64,000 nucleotides of DNA from an uncultured Clostridia bacterium (GTDB lineage Bacteria > Bacillota > Clostridia > UMGS1810). Shown here in pieces: positions 16,607 to 24,092 of the stretch (position 1 is its first letter; each line of letters starts with the position of its first letter). The stretch is from contig CAKSTL010000007.1 in NCBI GenBank assembly GCA_934500875.1, positions 1 to 64,000 on the forward strand, read 5' to 3'. Both the position numbers and the translations under genes were made by a program. Below the pieces are notes generated by a model, which was given only the letters and a program-made list of their open reading frames with translations, made no database searches and had not been told where the DNA came from.

Positions 16607-17125
16607 TTAAAGCTCCTCAACCTGGTCTGCATCAAGCTCGAGAGCGGTTTTTCTGCCGAACATAACAACGCTTACGGTAATTTTGCCGGTGGACTTGTCA
16701 ATTTCATCCACAACGCCTATCTGGTTTGCAAACGGACCCTTTACAATCTTAATGCTGTCGCCGACATTAAAGTTAATAATAATTTCCTTTTTGTCAACGC
16801 CGAGCGCCTCAACCTCTTCTTCGGAGAGCGGCACGGGCTTTGACCCGGGGCCTACAAACCCCGTAACGCCGGTAGTGTTTCTTATAACATACCAGGTATC
16901 GTCGGTCATAACCATCTTAATCAGCACATAACCGGGAAAAACCTTGCGGGAAACCGTTTTTTCAACGTCGTCCTTCTTTTCGACAACCTCCTCCAGGGGC
17001 ACAACAACCTCTGAAATAAGCTCCTCCAGACCTCTGTTTTCAATTATTTTTTCCAAATTAGTTTTTACCTTGTTCTCATACCCCGAATAGGTGTGAACAA
17101 CGTACCATTTTGCATTATTAATCAT
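16607..17125 (-). CDS. nusG: transcription termination/antitermination factor NusG
   Basis: A 172-residue factor that binds RNA polymerase and couples transcription to translation or Rho. The NGN domain spans about 5-110 (WYVVHTYSGYENKVK, FPGYVLIKM, GVTGFVGPG) and the KOW domain about 118-170 (GDSIKIVKGPFANQIGVVDE). It is the normal NusG length with no insertion. Located between secE and rplK as in most Firmicutes. Confidence 0.98.
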   Translation of the reverse strand: MINNAKWYVVHTYSGYENKVKTNLEKIIENRGLEELISEVVVPLEEVVEKKDDVEKTVSRKVFPGYVLIKMVMTDDTWYVIRNTTGVTGFVGPGSKPVPLSEEEVEALGVDKKEIIINFNVGDSIKIVKGPFANQIGVVDEIDKSTGKITVSVVMFGRKTALELDADQVEEL

Positions 17126-17146
17126 AATCTAAATAAAACCTTCCGT

Positions 17147-17362
17147 CTATTTTATAAATTTGAACAAACCGAACTGGAACAATGCGTCCAAACCGTAAAT
17201 GAACAAACCGACTAAAATTACCAATGCAAGAACTATAAGTGTATTATTAACAACCTGTTTTCCGGAAGGCCATACAACCTTTTTTAATTCGGACTTAACC
17301 TCTTTAAAAAACTTTGCGGGTTTTTTGATTTTTGCCTTCTTCTCGTTAGCTGCTTCTGCCAT
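17147..17362 (-). CDS. secE: preprotein translocase subunit SecE
   Basis: A 71-residue single-span subunit of the SecYEG channel. A basic N-terminus (KKAKIKKPAKFFKEVKSELK) leads into KVVWPSGKQVVNNTLIVLAL, the conserved amphipathic helix and start of the membrane span. ATG at 17362 is chosen because GAGGTG lies six bases upstream; the alternative GTG is part of that site. Its place between rpmG and nusG is canonical. Confidence 0.97.
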   Translation of the reverse strand: MAEAANEKKAKIKKPAKFFKEVKSELKKVVWPSGKQVVNNTLIVLALVILVGLFIYGLDALFQFGLFKFIK

Positions 17363-17411
17363 AATATTCACCTCAAATCTAAAAATTCACGCTCTGAAAT
17401 AAGTAAAAATA

Positions 17412-17561
17412 CTACTTTGTTTCTTTGTGCAAAGTGTGCTTTCTGCAGAAACGGCAATACTTTTTCATTTCAAGTCTGTCAGGGTCGTTTTTCTTGTTTT
17501 TCATTGTATTGTAATTTCTCTGCTTGCACTCTGTGCACGCCAATGTAATTCTTGTTCTCAT
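17412..17561 (-). CDS. rpmG: ribosomal protein L33
   Basis: A 49-residue 50S protein beginning MRTRITLACTECKQRNYNT. Cysteine pairs CTEC and CRFC form the zinc-binding type of L33. AAGGAGG precedes the start, a consensus promoter lies upstream at 17653-17681, and secE follows by about 50 bases. It opens the rpmG-secE-nusG-rplK-rplA operon. Confidence 0.97.
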   Translation of the reverse strand: MRTRITLACTECKQRNYNTMKNKKNDPDRLEMKKYCRFCRKHTLHKETK

Positions 17562-17652
17562 TATGAAAACTCCTCCTTAATACTAATGCGGCATATCTTT
17601 GCAATGCTAAATTTAAGCATAAAAAAAAGACATCTTAATTGCCAGCATAAAA

Positions 17653-17681
17653 ACTATATCATAACCTTTATTACTTGTCAA
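17653..17681 (-). promoter_or_regulatory. promoter of the rpmG-secE-nusG-rplKA operon
   Basis: Minus strand TTGACA (17676-17681), 17-base spacer, TATAGT (17653-17658). Confidence 0.85.
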
Positions 17682-17709
17682 GTGTTTTTATTAATTTTAC
17701 GCAAAAAAA

Positions 17710-17738
17710 TTGACATTTTGTTAAAAGTGTTATAATAT
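17710..17738 (+). promoter_or_regulatory. promoter of trmR
   Basis: TTGACA (17710-17715), 17-base spacer, TAATAT (17733-17738), divergent from the rpmG promoter. Confidence 0.75.
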
Positions 17739-17783
17739 AATTATACATTGACTTTTTAAAAATTGCAAGGATTGATTTGTAAA

Positions 17784-18422
17784 ATGAATATAAGCTACGA
17801 CTATATAACCGAATATATATGCAAAACGCTTCCCGAAAGCACAGGTCTTTTGAAAGAAATGGAGGATTTTGCGCACAAAAATTACGTTCCCATTATACAA
17901 AAGGAAACAATGCACTTTTTAAGGTTTGTTATGTCGGTCGTAAAGCCGGAAAAAATTCTTGAAATCGGCACTGCAATAGGTTATTCGTCGCTTGTTTTTT
18001 CGCAGTATTTAAAAGAAGGCGGAAAGATTATTACGGTCGAGCTTGACTCGGATACGGCAAATATAGCCCGCAAAAATTTTGAAAAAGCGGGCAACAAATC
18101 AATAAAGCTTATCGTGGGCGACGGCGGTGATGTTCTTATCAATACGAACGAAAAATTCGACGTCATTTTTCTTGACGCAAACAAATCGCTCTATCTTCAC
18201 AGCCTGCCCGATATAAAAAGAATACTCAAAAAAGGCGGGGTTCTCATTGCGGACAACGTGCTCTACAAAGGAATGGTTGCGTCGCACGAGCTTGAAACCT
18301 TCCGCAAAAAAACGCTTGTAAAAAATCTTCGTGATTTTTTGTGCGAAATTTCAAACGACGGCCGTTTTACAACGTCAATTCTGCCGCTCGGCGACGGAAT
18401 TTCCGTTTCATATTACAAATAA
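17784..18422 (+). CDS. trmR: tRNA 5-hydroxyuridine methyltransferase TrmR (class I O-methyltransferase)
   Basis: A 212-residue SAM-dependent O-methyltransferase of the catechol-O-methyltransferase-like family. Motif I is EIGTAIGYSSLVFSQYL, an acidic loop VELDSDTANIARKNF follows, and DVIFLDANKSLY and ADNVLYKGMV carry metal and catalytic residues. The gene directly downstream is a U32 peptidase-like protein, the same order as B. subtilis yrrM-yrrN-yrrO, where TrmR (YrrM) methylates 5-hydroxyuridine 34 of tRNA. That context makes TrmR more likely than a small-molecule methyltransferase. ATG at 17784 is preferred over an upstream in-frame TTG without a ribosome site. Confidence 0.85.
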   Translation: MNISYDYITEYICKTLPESTGLLKEMEDFAHKNYVPIIQKETMHFLRFVMSVVKPEKILEIGTAIGYSSLVFSQYLKEGGKIITVELDSDTANIARKNFEKAGNKSIKLIVGDGGDVLINTNEKFDVIFLDANKSLYLHSLPDIKRILKKGGVLIADNVLYKGMVASHELETFRKKTLVKNLRDFLCEISNDGRFTTSILPLGDGISVSYYK

Positions 18423-18438
18423 TTCTAAGGAGAAAATT

Positions 18439-19686
18439 ATGCAAAAGGTTGAATTGCTTGCGCCGGCAGGGTCGCTCGCAAAACTTAAATATGCGCTCGT
18501 CTACGGTGCAGATGCGGTTTATATAGGCGGAGAAGAGTTTTCGCTGCGTGTTGCGGCAAAAAACTTTACTGCCGACGAAATAAAAGAGGGTATAGAATTT
18601 GCCCACAATATGGGCAAAAAGGTGTATATTACGGCAAATATCATACCCCATAACGACGATATAAAAAATTTCGGCGAATTTGCAAAAAAGGTTGAATCGC
18701 TCGGCGCAGACGCAATAATCATTTCCGACCCCGGAATGTTTGCGGTGGCAAAAAGGGTTGCACCGTCGCTTGATATCCACATCAGCACCCAGGCAAACAA
18801 CACAAATTACGAAAGCGCCTCGTTCTGGTATTCGCAGGGCGCAAAGCGTGTAATTCTTGCACGTGAGCTGTCGTTTTCCGAGATAAGCGAAATCCGCAAA
18901 AACACTCCGCCCGATTTGGAGCTTGAATGTTTTGTCCACGGCGCTATGTGCATTTCGTATTCCGGAAGATGCCTTCTTTCAAATTATATGGCTCAGCGTG
19001 ATTCAAATATGGGTGCGTGCGCCCATCCGTGCAGATGGAAATATTCTTTGGTTGAAGAAAAGCGTCCCGGCGAATATATGCCCGTTTTTGAAAACGAGCG
19101 GGGAACATTTATTTACAACTCCAAAGACCTTTGTATGATTGAGCATATAAAAGAAGTTATCGAAAGCGGCATAACGAGCCTTAAAATTGAAGGACGTGTT
19201 AAAAACGAACTTTATGTTGCCACCGTTGTGAAGGCATACCGAAACGAAATTGACGCTTATTATAATGAAGGAGAAAATTATAAGTTTAATCCCGAAAACC
19301 TTGAGGAACTTAAAAAAATAAGCTACAGAGGCTACACAACCGGGTTTTTCAACGGCAAACCGAAGGGCAGCGAGCAGGTTTATACCTCAAGCACGTACAT
19401 CCAAAATTATCAAACAACAGCCGTTGCTGTCGGATTTGACAAACAAACAAAAACCGTAACGCTTGAGCAGCGAAACCGCTTTTTCGTCGGCGACGAAGTG
19501 GAATTTCTTATGCCGCACGGTGAGAATAAAAAATTTAAAATCACCGAAATGACCGACGCAGACGGCAACCCCATTACGGTTGCGCCCCACCCTCAGATGC
19601 TTGTTAAATTCAAGGTTGATTTTGACGTTGAAAATTATTCGATAGTGCGCACACAAGTCAACACAAAAATCAATAACGACAGATAA
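18439..19686 (+). CDS. trhP: U32 peptidase-family tRNA hydroxylation protein (TrhP/YrrO-like)
   Basis: A 415-residue U32-family protein. The family signature FVHGAMCISYSGRCLLSNYM is at about residues 163-182 and DLCMIEHIKEVIESGI follows. The N-terminal barrel start VELLAPAGSLAKLKYALVYG is typical. TrhP-type members use prephenate to hydroxylate wobble uridine 34; other U32 members act in ubiquinone synthesis or were called collagenases. The neighbouring TrmR would methylate the hydroxyl to 5-methoxyuridine. AAGGAG precedes the ATG 13 bases after trmR. Confidence 0.85.
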   Translation: MQKVELLAPAGSLAKLKYALVYGADAVYIGGEEFSLRVAAKNFTADEIKEGIEFAHNMGKKVYITANIIPHNDDIKNFGEFAKKVESLGADAIIISDPGMFAVAKRVAPSLDIHISTQANNTNYESASFWYSQGAKRVILARELSFSEISEIRKNTPPDLELECFVHGAMCISYSGRCLLSNYMAQRDSNMGACAHPCRWKYSLVEEKRPGEYMPVFENERGTFIYNSKDLCMIEHIKEVIESGITSLKIEGRVKNELYVATVVKAYRNEIDAYYNEGENYKFNPENLEELKKISYRGYTTGFFNGKPKGSEQVYTSSTYIQNYQTTAVAVGFDKQTKTVTLEQRNRFFVGDEVEFLMPHGENKKFKITEMTDADGNPITVAPHPQMLVKFKVDFDVENYSIVRTQVNTKINNDR

Positions 19687-19736
19687 TTTGTTAAAAGTTA
19701 ACAAAATTTTTATCTTTTAATTATTTATATATAATG

Positions 19737-19765
19737 AAGGAATTACACACGTAATTCCTTTTTTT
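19737..19765 (+). terminator. terminator of trmR-trhP
   Basis: Stem AAGGAATTAC / GTAATTCCTT with a four-base loop and a T run. A weaker palindrome TTTGTTAA / TTAACAAA lies just before it (19687-19705). Confidence 0.9.
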
Positions 19766-19802
19766 CCGTTTTTGTCGGCTGTTTTCGGCAAATTCGCAAA
19801 AA

Positions 19803-19850
19803 TAACAATATATAGATATTTACTATTGACAAACACACTATATATTGTTA
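19803..19850 (+). promoter_or_regulatory. two NrdR boxes upstream of nrdD
   Basis: TAACAATATATAGATA (19803-19818) and ACACTATATATTGTTA (19835-19850) match the NrdR consensus ACACWATATATWGTGT around the ATATAT core. They are 32 bases apart, three helical turns, the known paired arrangement. One lies upstream of -35 and one covers the promoter spacer, so bound NrdR-ATP/dATP should repress. Confidence 0.88.
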
Positions 19851-19854
19851 TAAT
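19826..19854 (+). promoter_or_regulatory. consensus promoter of nrdD
   Basis: TTGACA (19826-19831), 17-base spacer, TATAAT (19849-19854): perfect hexamers embedded between NrdR boxes. Confidence 0.9.
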
Positions 19855-19937
19855 ATTTGATATCAGAAGAAAATTATTACAATTTACATAAGAAAGTATA
19901 GGGCGTATAAAGTGAGCGCCCGGGAGGAAAAGGGAAA

Positions 19938-22115
19938 ATGAAAATCATAAAAAGAAGCGGAATTGAAGAGGTATTCAATCCCGATAAAATCATTATCGCC
20001 GTGTCAAAGGCGAACGAAAGCGTCGTGCCAAGCGCAAGAATGTCGGCAGTGCAGATAAAGAGAATTGCCGAGGACGTTGAAAGTGCGGCTCTTAACATCA
20101 ACCGTTCGCTGAGTGTGGAAGAAATTCAGGATATGGTCGAAGACCAGATTATGAATCAGCGTGCATTTGACGTTGCAAGACGGTATATTACATACCGTTA
20201 CAATCGTGCGCTTGTGCGTAAGGCAAACACAACGGACGAGCAGATTTTAAGCCTTATAGAGTGCAACAACGAAGAGGTAAAACAGGAAAATTCAAATAAA
20301 AACCCCACTGTCAACAGCGTTCAGCGTGACTATATGGCAGGCGAGGTGTCAAAGGATATCACAAAAAGGCTTCTTCTTCCGTCCGATATCGTTTCGGCGC
20401 ACGAACAGGGAATTATACATTTTCACGACGCAGATTATTTTGCTCAGCATATGCATAACTGCGACCTGGTAAACCTTGAAGATATGCTGCAAAACGGCAC
20501 TGTAATCAGCGGTACGCTTATCGAAAAGCCGCACAGCTTTTCAACTGCCTGCAACATTTCAACGCAGATTATTGCGCAGGTTGCATCGTGCCAGTACGGC
20601 GGACAGAGCATAAGCCTTACCCATCTTGCGCCGTTTGTTGATGTCAGCCGAAAAAAAATAAGAAAACAGGTTGAGGCTGAATTAAATGAAATTGATGATA
20701 GCATTACGGATGAAAAAATTTCGCAGATTACCGAAAAGCGCCTTCGTGAAGAGGTTAAAAACGGCGTTCAGATGATTCAGTATCAGGTTGTAACGCTTAT
20801 GACAACCAACGGTCAGGCGCCGTTTGTAACGGTGTTTATGTACCTTAACGAGGCAAAAAACGAGCAGGAGAAAAAAGACCTTGCGCTTATTATCGAAGAA
20901 ACCCTCCGTCAGCGTTACAAGGGTGTCAAAAACGAAAAAGGCGTGTGGATTACGCCTGCATTTCCCAAGCTTATATACGTTCTTGAGGAGGATAATATCA
21001 ATCCTGACAGCAAATATTACTACCTTACCGAGCTTGCGGCAAAATGCACGGCAAAACGTATGGTGCCCGATTATATTTCCGAAAAAATTATGCTTCAGAA
21101 TAAAATTGACAAAAACGGCAACGGAAACTGCTACACCTGTATGGGCTGCCGAAGCTTTCTTACACCGTATGTTGACGAAAACGGAAAGCCTAAATATTAC
21201 GGAAGGTTCAATCAGGGCGTTGTAACCGTAAATCTTGTTGATATCGGGCTTTCGGCGCAGAAGGATTTGGATAAATTCTGGCAGATTTTTGATGAGCGTA
21301 TGAACCTTTGCCACAGAGCGCTTCAGGCACGTCACGAGCGCCTTACGGGAACGGTGTCTGACGCTGCCCCCATCTTGTGGCAGCACGGTGCGCTTTTAAG
21401 GCTCAAAAAAGGCGAAACAATAGATAAATACCTGCACGGCGGATATTCCACCCTTTCTTTGGGATATGCCGGTCTTTGGGAGTGTGTTTATGCTCTTATC
21501 GGCAAAAAACTTACCGAAAAAGACGGCGAAGAGCTTGGTCTTGCCATTATGAGAAAGCTTAACGAATACACCGCAAAATGGAAAGCGGAGGAAAACATCG
21601 ATTATTCGCTCTACGGCACTCCGCTTGAAAGCACAACCTATAAATTTGCAAAATGTTTGCAGAAACGTTTCGGAATTGTAAAGGGCGTAACCGATAAAAA
21701 CTATATTACAAACAGCTATCACGTCCACGTTTGCGAAAATATCGACGCATTTGAAAAGCTTGCACTGGAGGCTAAATTCCAGGCGCTTTCTCCCGGCGGC
21801 GCAATCTCGTATGTAGAGGTGCCGAATATGCAGAATAACCTTGAGGCAGTGCTTACGGTTATGAAATTTATCTACAATAACATTATGTATGCCGAGCTTA
21901 ACACAAAGTCGGATTACTGCCAGGTTTGCGGATATGACGGAGAAATCGAAATAAAAGAAAACGAGCACGGCAAGCTTGTGTGGGAATGTCCGAACTGTCA
22001 CAATACCGACCAGAACAAGCTTAACGTTGCAAGAAGAACCTGCGGATATATAGGAACGCAGTTTTGGAATCAGGGAAGAACACAGGAAATAAAAGAAAGG
22101 GTTTTGCACCTGTAA
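19938..22115 (+). CDS. nrdD: anaerobic ribonucleoside-triphosphate reductase
   Basis: A 725-residue class III reductase that makes dNTPs without oxygen. An ATP-cone allosteric domain occupies about residues 1-90 (KIIKRSGIEEVFNPDKI). The catalytic barrel includes CYTCMGCRSFLTPYV. The C-terminal end has a zinc site (CQVCGY and CPNC) followed by RRTCGYIGTQFW, where Gly703 is the expected glycyl radical site. It needs activation by the radical-SAM protein NrdG encoded downstream. Regulation by NrdR is indicated by two upstream boxes. GGGAGGAAAAGGG precedes the ATG. Confidence 0.98.
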   Translation: MKIIKRSGIEEVFNPDKIIIAVSKANESVVPSARMSAVQIKRIAEDVESAALNINRSLSVEEIQDMVEDQIMNQRAFDVARRYITYRYNRALVRKANTTDEQILSLIECNNEEVKQENSNKNPTVNSVQRDYMAGEVSKDITKRLLLPSDIVSAHEQGIIHFHDADYFAQHMHNCDLVNLEDMLQNGTVISGTLIEKPHSFSTACNISTQIIAQVASCQYGGQSISLTHLAPFVDVSRKKIRKQVEAELNEIDDSITDEKISQITEKRLREEVKNGVQMIQYQVVTLMTTNGQAPFVTVFMYLNEAKNEQEKKDLALIIEETLRQRYKGVKNEKGVWITPAFPKLIYVLEEDNINPDSKYYYLTELAAKCTAKRMVPDYISEKIMLQNKIDKNGNGNCYTCMGCRSFLTPYVDENGKPKYYGRFNQGVVTVNLVDIGLSAQKDLDKFWQIFDERMNLCHRALQARHERLTGTVSDAAPILWQHGALLRLKKGETIDKYLHGGYSTLSLGYAGLWECVYALIGKKLTEKDGEELGLAIMRKLNEYTAKWKAEENIDYSLYGTPLESTTYKFAKCLQKRFGIVKGVTDKNYITNSYHVHVCENIDAFEKLALEAKFQALSPGGAISYVEVPNMQNNLEAVLTVMKFIYNNIMYAELNTKSDYCQVCGYDGEIEIKENEHGKLVWECPNCHNTDQNKLNVARRTCGYIGTQFWNQGRTQEIKERVLHL

Positions 22116-22234
22116 TCTAAAAAAGTAATTTTCAACCCGCTTATGGCAGCATAATTTTTGTCAAAATTAAAAATACACACATTTTCGGACGTACATAAAA
22201 ATGTGCGTCCTGTGTTTTGAAAGGGATTTTTATT

Positions 22235-22798
22235 GTGAACGTTGCGGCAATTAAAAAAAATGATATAGCAAACGGCGTCGGCGTAAGGGTGTCGCTCTTT
22301 GTCAGCGGCTGCCGAAGAAACTGCAAAAACTGCTTTAACAAAGAGGCACAGAAATTTGATTTCGGCAAAAAATTTACTGCAGATACAATGGAAGAAATTA
22401 TGACGGCGCTGGATAAGGATTTTATTGACGGTCTTACAATCCTCGGCGGCGAACCGTTTGAGAACGAAAACCTTGACGGCGTGCTGGAAATTGTTAAAGA
22501 ATCCAGAAAACGATTTCCGAAAAAAAGCATATGGTGCTATACCGGTTTTAGCTTTGAAAACGATTTTCTGCACGGAAGCGGGGAAAGACATCAAAAAATA
22601 ACGGACATTCTTTCTTATACCGACGTCCTTGTGGACGGCGAATTTATTGAGGAGAAAAAGGATTTATCACTTCTTTTCAGAGGTTCGTCAAATCAAAATA
22701 TAATAGACGTTAAAAAATCCCTTGCCCAAAACCGCCTTGTTCCGCTTGAGGGCAAGTGGAAACGCACCGCAGGAAGCGGCAATATATACGAAGCGTAA
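22235..22798 (+). CDS. nrdG: anaerobic ribonucleotide reductase activating protein
   Basis: A 187-residue radical-SAM enzyme that cleaves S-adenosylmethionine and installs the glycyl radical on NrdD. The iron-sulfur motif is in FVSGCRRNCKNCFN (C-x3-C-x2-C), followed by the SAM-binding ILGGEPFEN. GTG at 22235 is chosen over an in-frame TTG at 22217 because AAAGGGA lies eight bases upstream and MNVAAIKKNDIANG matches family N-termini. It is 119 bases after nrdD with no obvious terminator, so co-transcription is likely. Its stop lies six bases from the convergent pnuC-like gene. Confidence 0.95.
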   Translation: MNVAAIKKNDIANGVGVRVSLFVSGCRRNCKNCFNKEAQKFDFGKKFTADTMEEIMTALDKDFIDGLTILGGEPFENENLDGVLEIVKESRKRFPKKSIWCYTGFSFENDFLHGSGERHQKITDILSYTDVLVDGEFIEEKKDLSLLFRGSSNQNIIDVKKSLAQNRLVPLEGKWKRTAGSGNIYEA

Positions 22799-22804
22799 AA
22801 ATTT

Positions 22805-23071
22805 TTATGCGTTTTTCGGTTGCCTTTTTTCCATTTTATTCCGGCTTATGAACCCGTAAATTATACTGAAAACAATCATTAACAATTGTCCCGCCGGGTT
22901 GCCCTTCGCATTAAAAATCAGCGAAGTTGTGCCGATAAGCGAAGCTGCAAGCATCAGAGAATTTTCTCTGTCAAAAATGCAAAACGATGCGACGATTAAT
23001 CCGACCGAACACGCCCACAATAAAATTTCGTCCTTTGAAAAATAATTTACAGCTGATTTTATTAACTTCAT
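22805..23071 (-). CDS. truncated PnuC-like vitamin/nucleoside transporter
   Basis: An 88-residue membrane protein with two to three hydrophobic segments. The stretch LIGTTSLIFNAKGNPAGQLL followed by MIVFSIIYGFIS is the N-terminal half of Firmicutes PnuC transporters (normally about 190-240 residues, seven to eight spans). The frame stops after RNKMEKRQPKNA, just where PnuC normally continues, and the complete nrdG gene occupies the next six bases onward. Yet promoter, structured leader and AGGAGG ribosome site are intact. It may be a decaying gene or a genuine short form; function is doubtful. Confidence 0.75.
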   Translation of the reverse strand: MKLIKSAVNYFSKDEILLWACSVGLIVASFCIFDRENSLMLAASLIGTTSLIFNAKGNPAGQLLMIVFSIIYGFISRNKMEKRQPKNA

Positions 23072-23083
23072 ATTAACCTCCTA

Positions 23084-23162
23084 AAAAAAGCACCCATATA
23101 CTCATCTTCAAAGACCTAACGATGAGTAATGGATGCTTTTGGCATCTCTGCCCGGTGGCAGA
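23084..23162 (-). promoter_or_regulatory. switch-like leader (attenuator) before the PnuC-like gene
   Basis: On the minus strand a long hairpin (AAAAGCATCCATTACTCATC, 23121-23140, pairing with 23084-23107) ends in seven T residues directly before the AGGAGG site, i.e. a terminator. An upstream small hairpin GATGC-CAAAA-GCATC (23132-23146) uses the same bases and would block it. A further hairpin TCTGCC-ACCG-GGCAGA is at 23147-23162. I do not recognise a known riboswitch consensus. Confidence 0.7.
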
Positions 23163-23179
23163 TAAATTAACCTAATGCT

Positions 23180-23207
23180 ATTTTATAAAAAATCAAGAAA
23201 ATGTCAA
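23180..23207 (-). promoter_or_regulatory. promoter of the PnuC-like gene
   Basis: Minus strand TTGACA (23202-23207), 16-base spacer, TAAAAT (23180-23185). Confidence 0.75.
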
Positions 23208-23235
23208 GCAATTTCCGCAAAAATTTGATTTTTTA

Positions 23236-24072
23236 TTAAAGACCTATCGATTTTAAATAATCAATACTCTTTTTTGCGTCCTCCATAGAAGTTGCGTCAT
23301 AATGTGCGTCCTGCTCAACTATAAGATACTTAATGCCGCACTTTTCAGCCTCTTTTATGATTTTGGGCATATCCTGAATACCGTGTCCCACAGGACGGAA
23401 TTCAAAACCGTTGTCCTCTTTCGAAGCCTTCTTTTCTTCAGCGCCGCTGTTGTCAATAAGAGCATAAACGGGGCCGCCGCCGAGATTTTTGCAAACAAAA
23501 TCCTTAAGGTGAAGAATTTCAACCTTGTTTGCATATTTTTCCATAACCTCTGTCGGCTCGTAGCCTGCATAATAAACCCAGCAAACATCAAGTTCGGGCT
23601 TTATAACGTCTGTTCCGAGAGTTTCAAAAATTTTGTCGTGAATGGTTTTGCCATCAATTTTGTCAAATTCAAAATCGTGATTGTGATAATAAAGGTCAAT
23701 GCCGCCTTTTTTCAAAATCTCGCTCGATTTTTTGAATTTAGCCATTGTGCCGTCCCAGTCGTTTACAAAATTTTCTTTTCCGTACCAGGGAATAGCGCAG
23801 TATTTCACACCGAGTGTATTAAGATATTTAACAGCGTCCTCAGCGCTTTGCGGCTCGTCGTCCTTAACGCCGACTGTCTGGTGCGAAGATACGGCCTCCA
23901 GACCGTATTTATCAAGAAGAGCCTTTACCTCATCAGCGCTTTTGCCGAAAAATCCCGCAAATTCAACGCACTCATAGCCCATTTCCTTCACTCTTTTAAG
24001 GCAGGATTCCATATCCTTTTCCATTTCGTCACGAACACTGTAAAGCTGCAAACCAAGTTTAAATTTACTCAT
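23236..24072 (-). CDS. sugar phosphate isomerase/epimerase-like TIM barrel
   Basis: A 278-residue TIM-barrel protein with metal-site motifs YYHNHDFEFD, ELDVCWVYYAG, LHLKDFV and VEQDAHYDA. It is the close paralogue of the barrel at 8447-9232. It follows the oxidoreductase gene at 24093 by 20 bases on the same strand, so the two form a two-gene unit. GAGGTGAAAA precedes the ATG. Likely acts on a keto-sugar made by its partner oxidoreductase (inference). Confidence 0.9.
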   Translation of the reverse strand: MSKFKLGLQLYSVRDEMEKDMESCLKRVKEMGYECVEFAGFFGKSADEVKALLDKYGLEAVSSHQTVGVKDDEPQSAEDAVKYLNTLGVKYCAIPWYGKENFVNDWDGTMAKFKKSSEILKKGGIDLYYHNHDFEFDKIDGKTIHDKIFETLGTDVIKPELDVCWVYYAGYEPTEVMEKYANKVEILHLKDFVCKNLGGGPVYALIDNSGAEEKKASKEDNGFEFRPVGHGIQDMPKIIKEAEKCGIKYLIVEQDAHYDATSMEDAKKSIDYLKSIGL

Positions 24073-24092
24073 TGTTTTTCACCTCAGATTAA

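Noticed and set aside
17784..18422. Catechol or caffeoyl-CoA O-methyltransferase
   Set aside because: The fold is shared, but the downstream U32 gene reproduces the trmR-yrrNO order, which favours tRNA modification.
23084..23173. TPP, FMN, cobalamin, fluoride or ZTP riboswitch before the PnuC-like gene
   Set aside because: None of the conserved cores I know for these classes is present; only a short CCGGGCA-like patch resembles ZTP.
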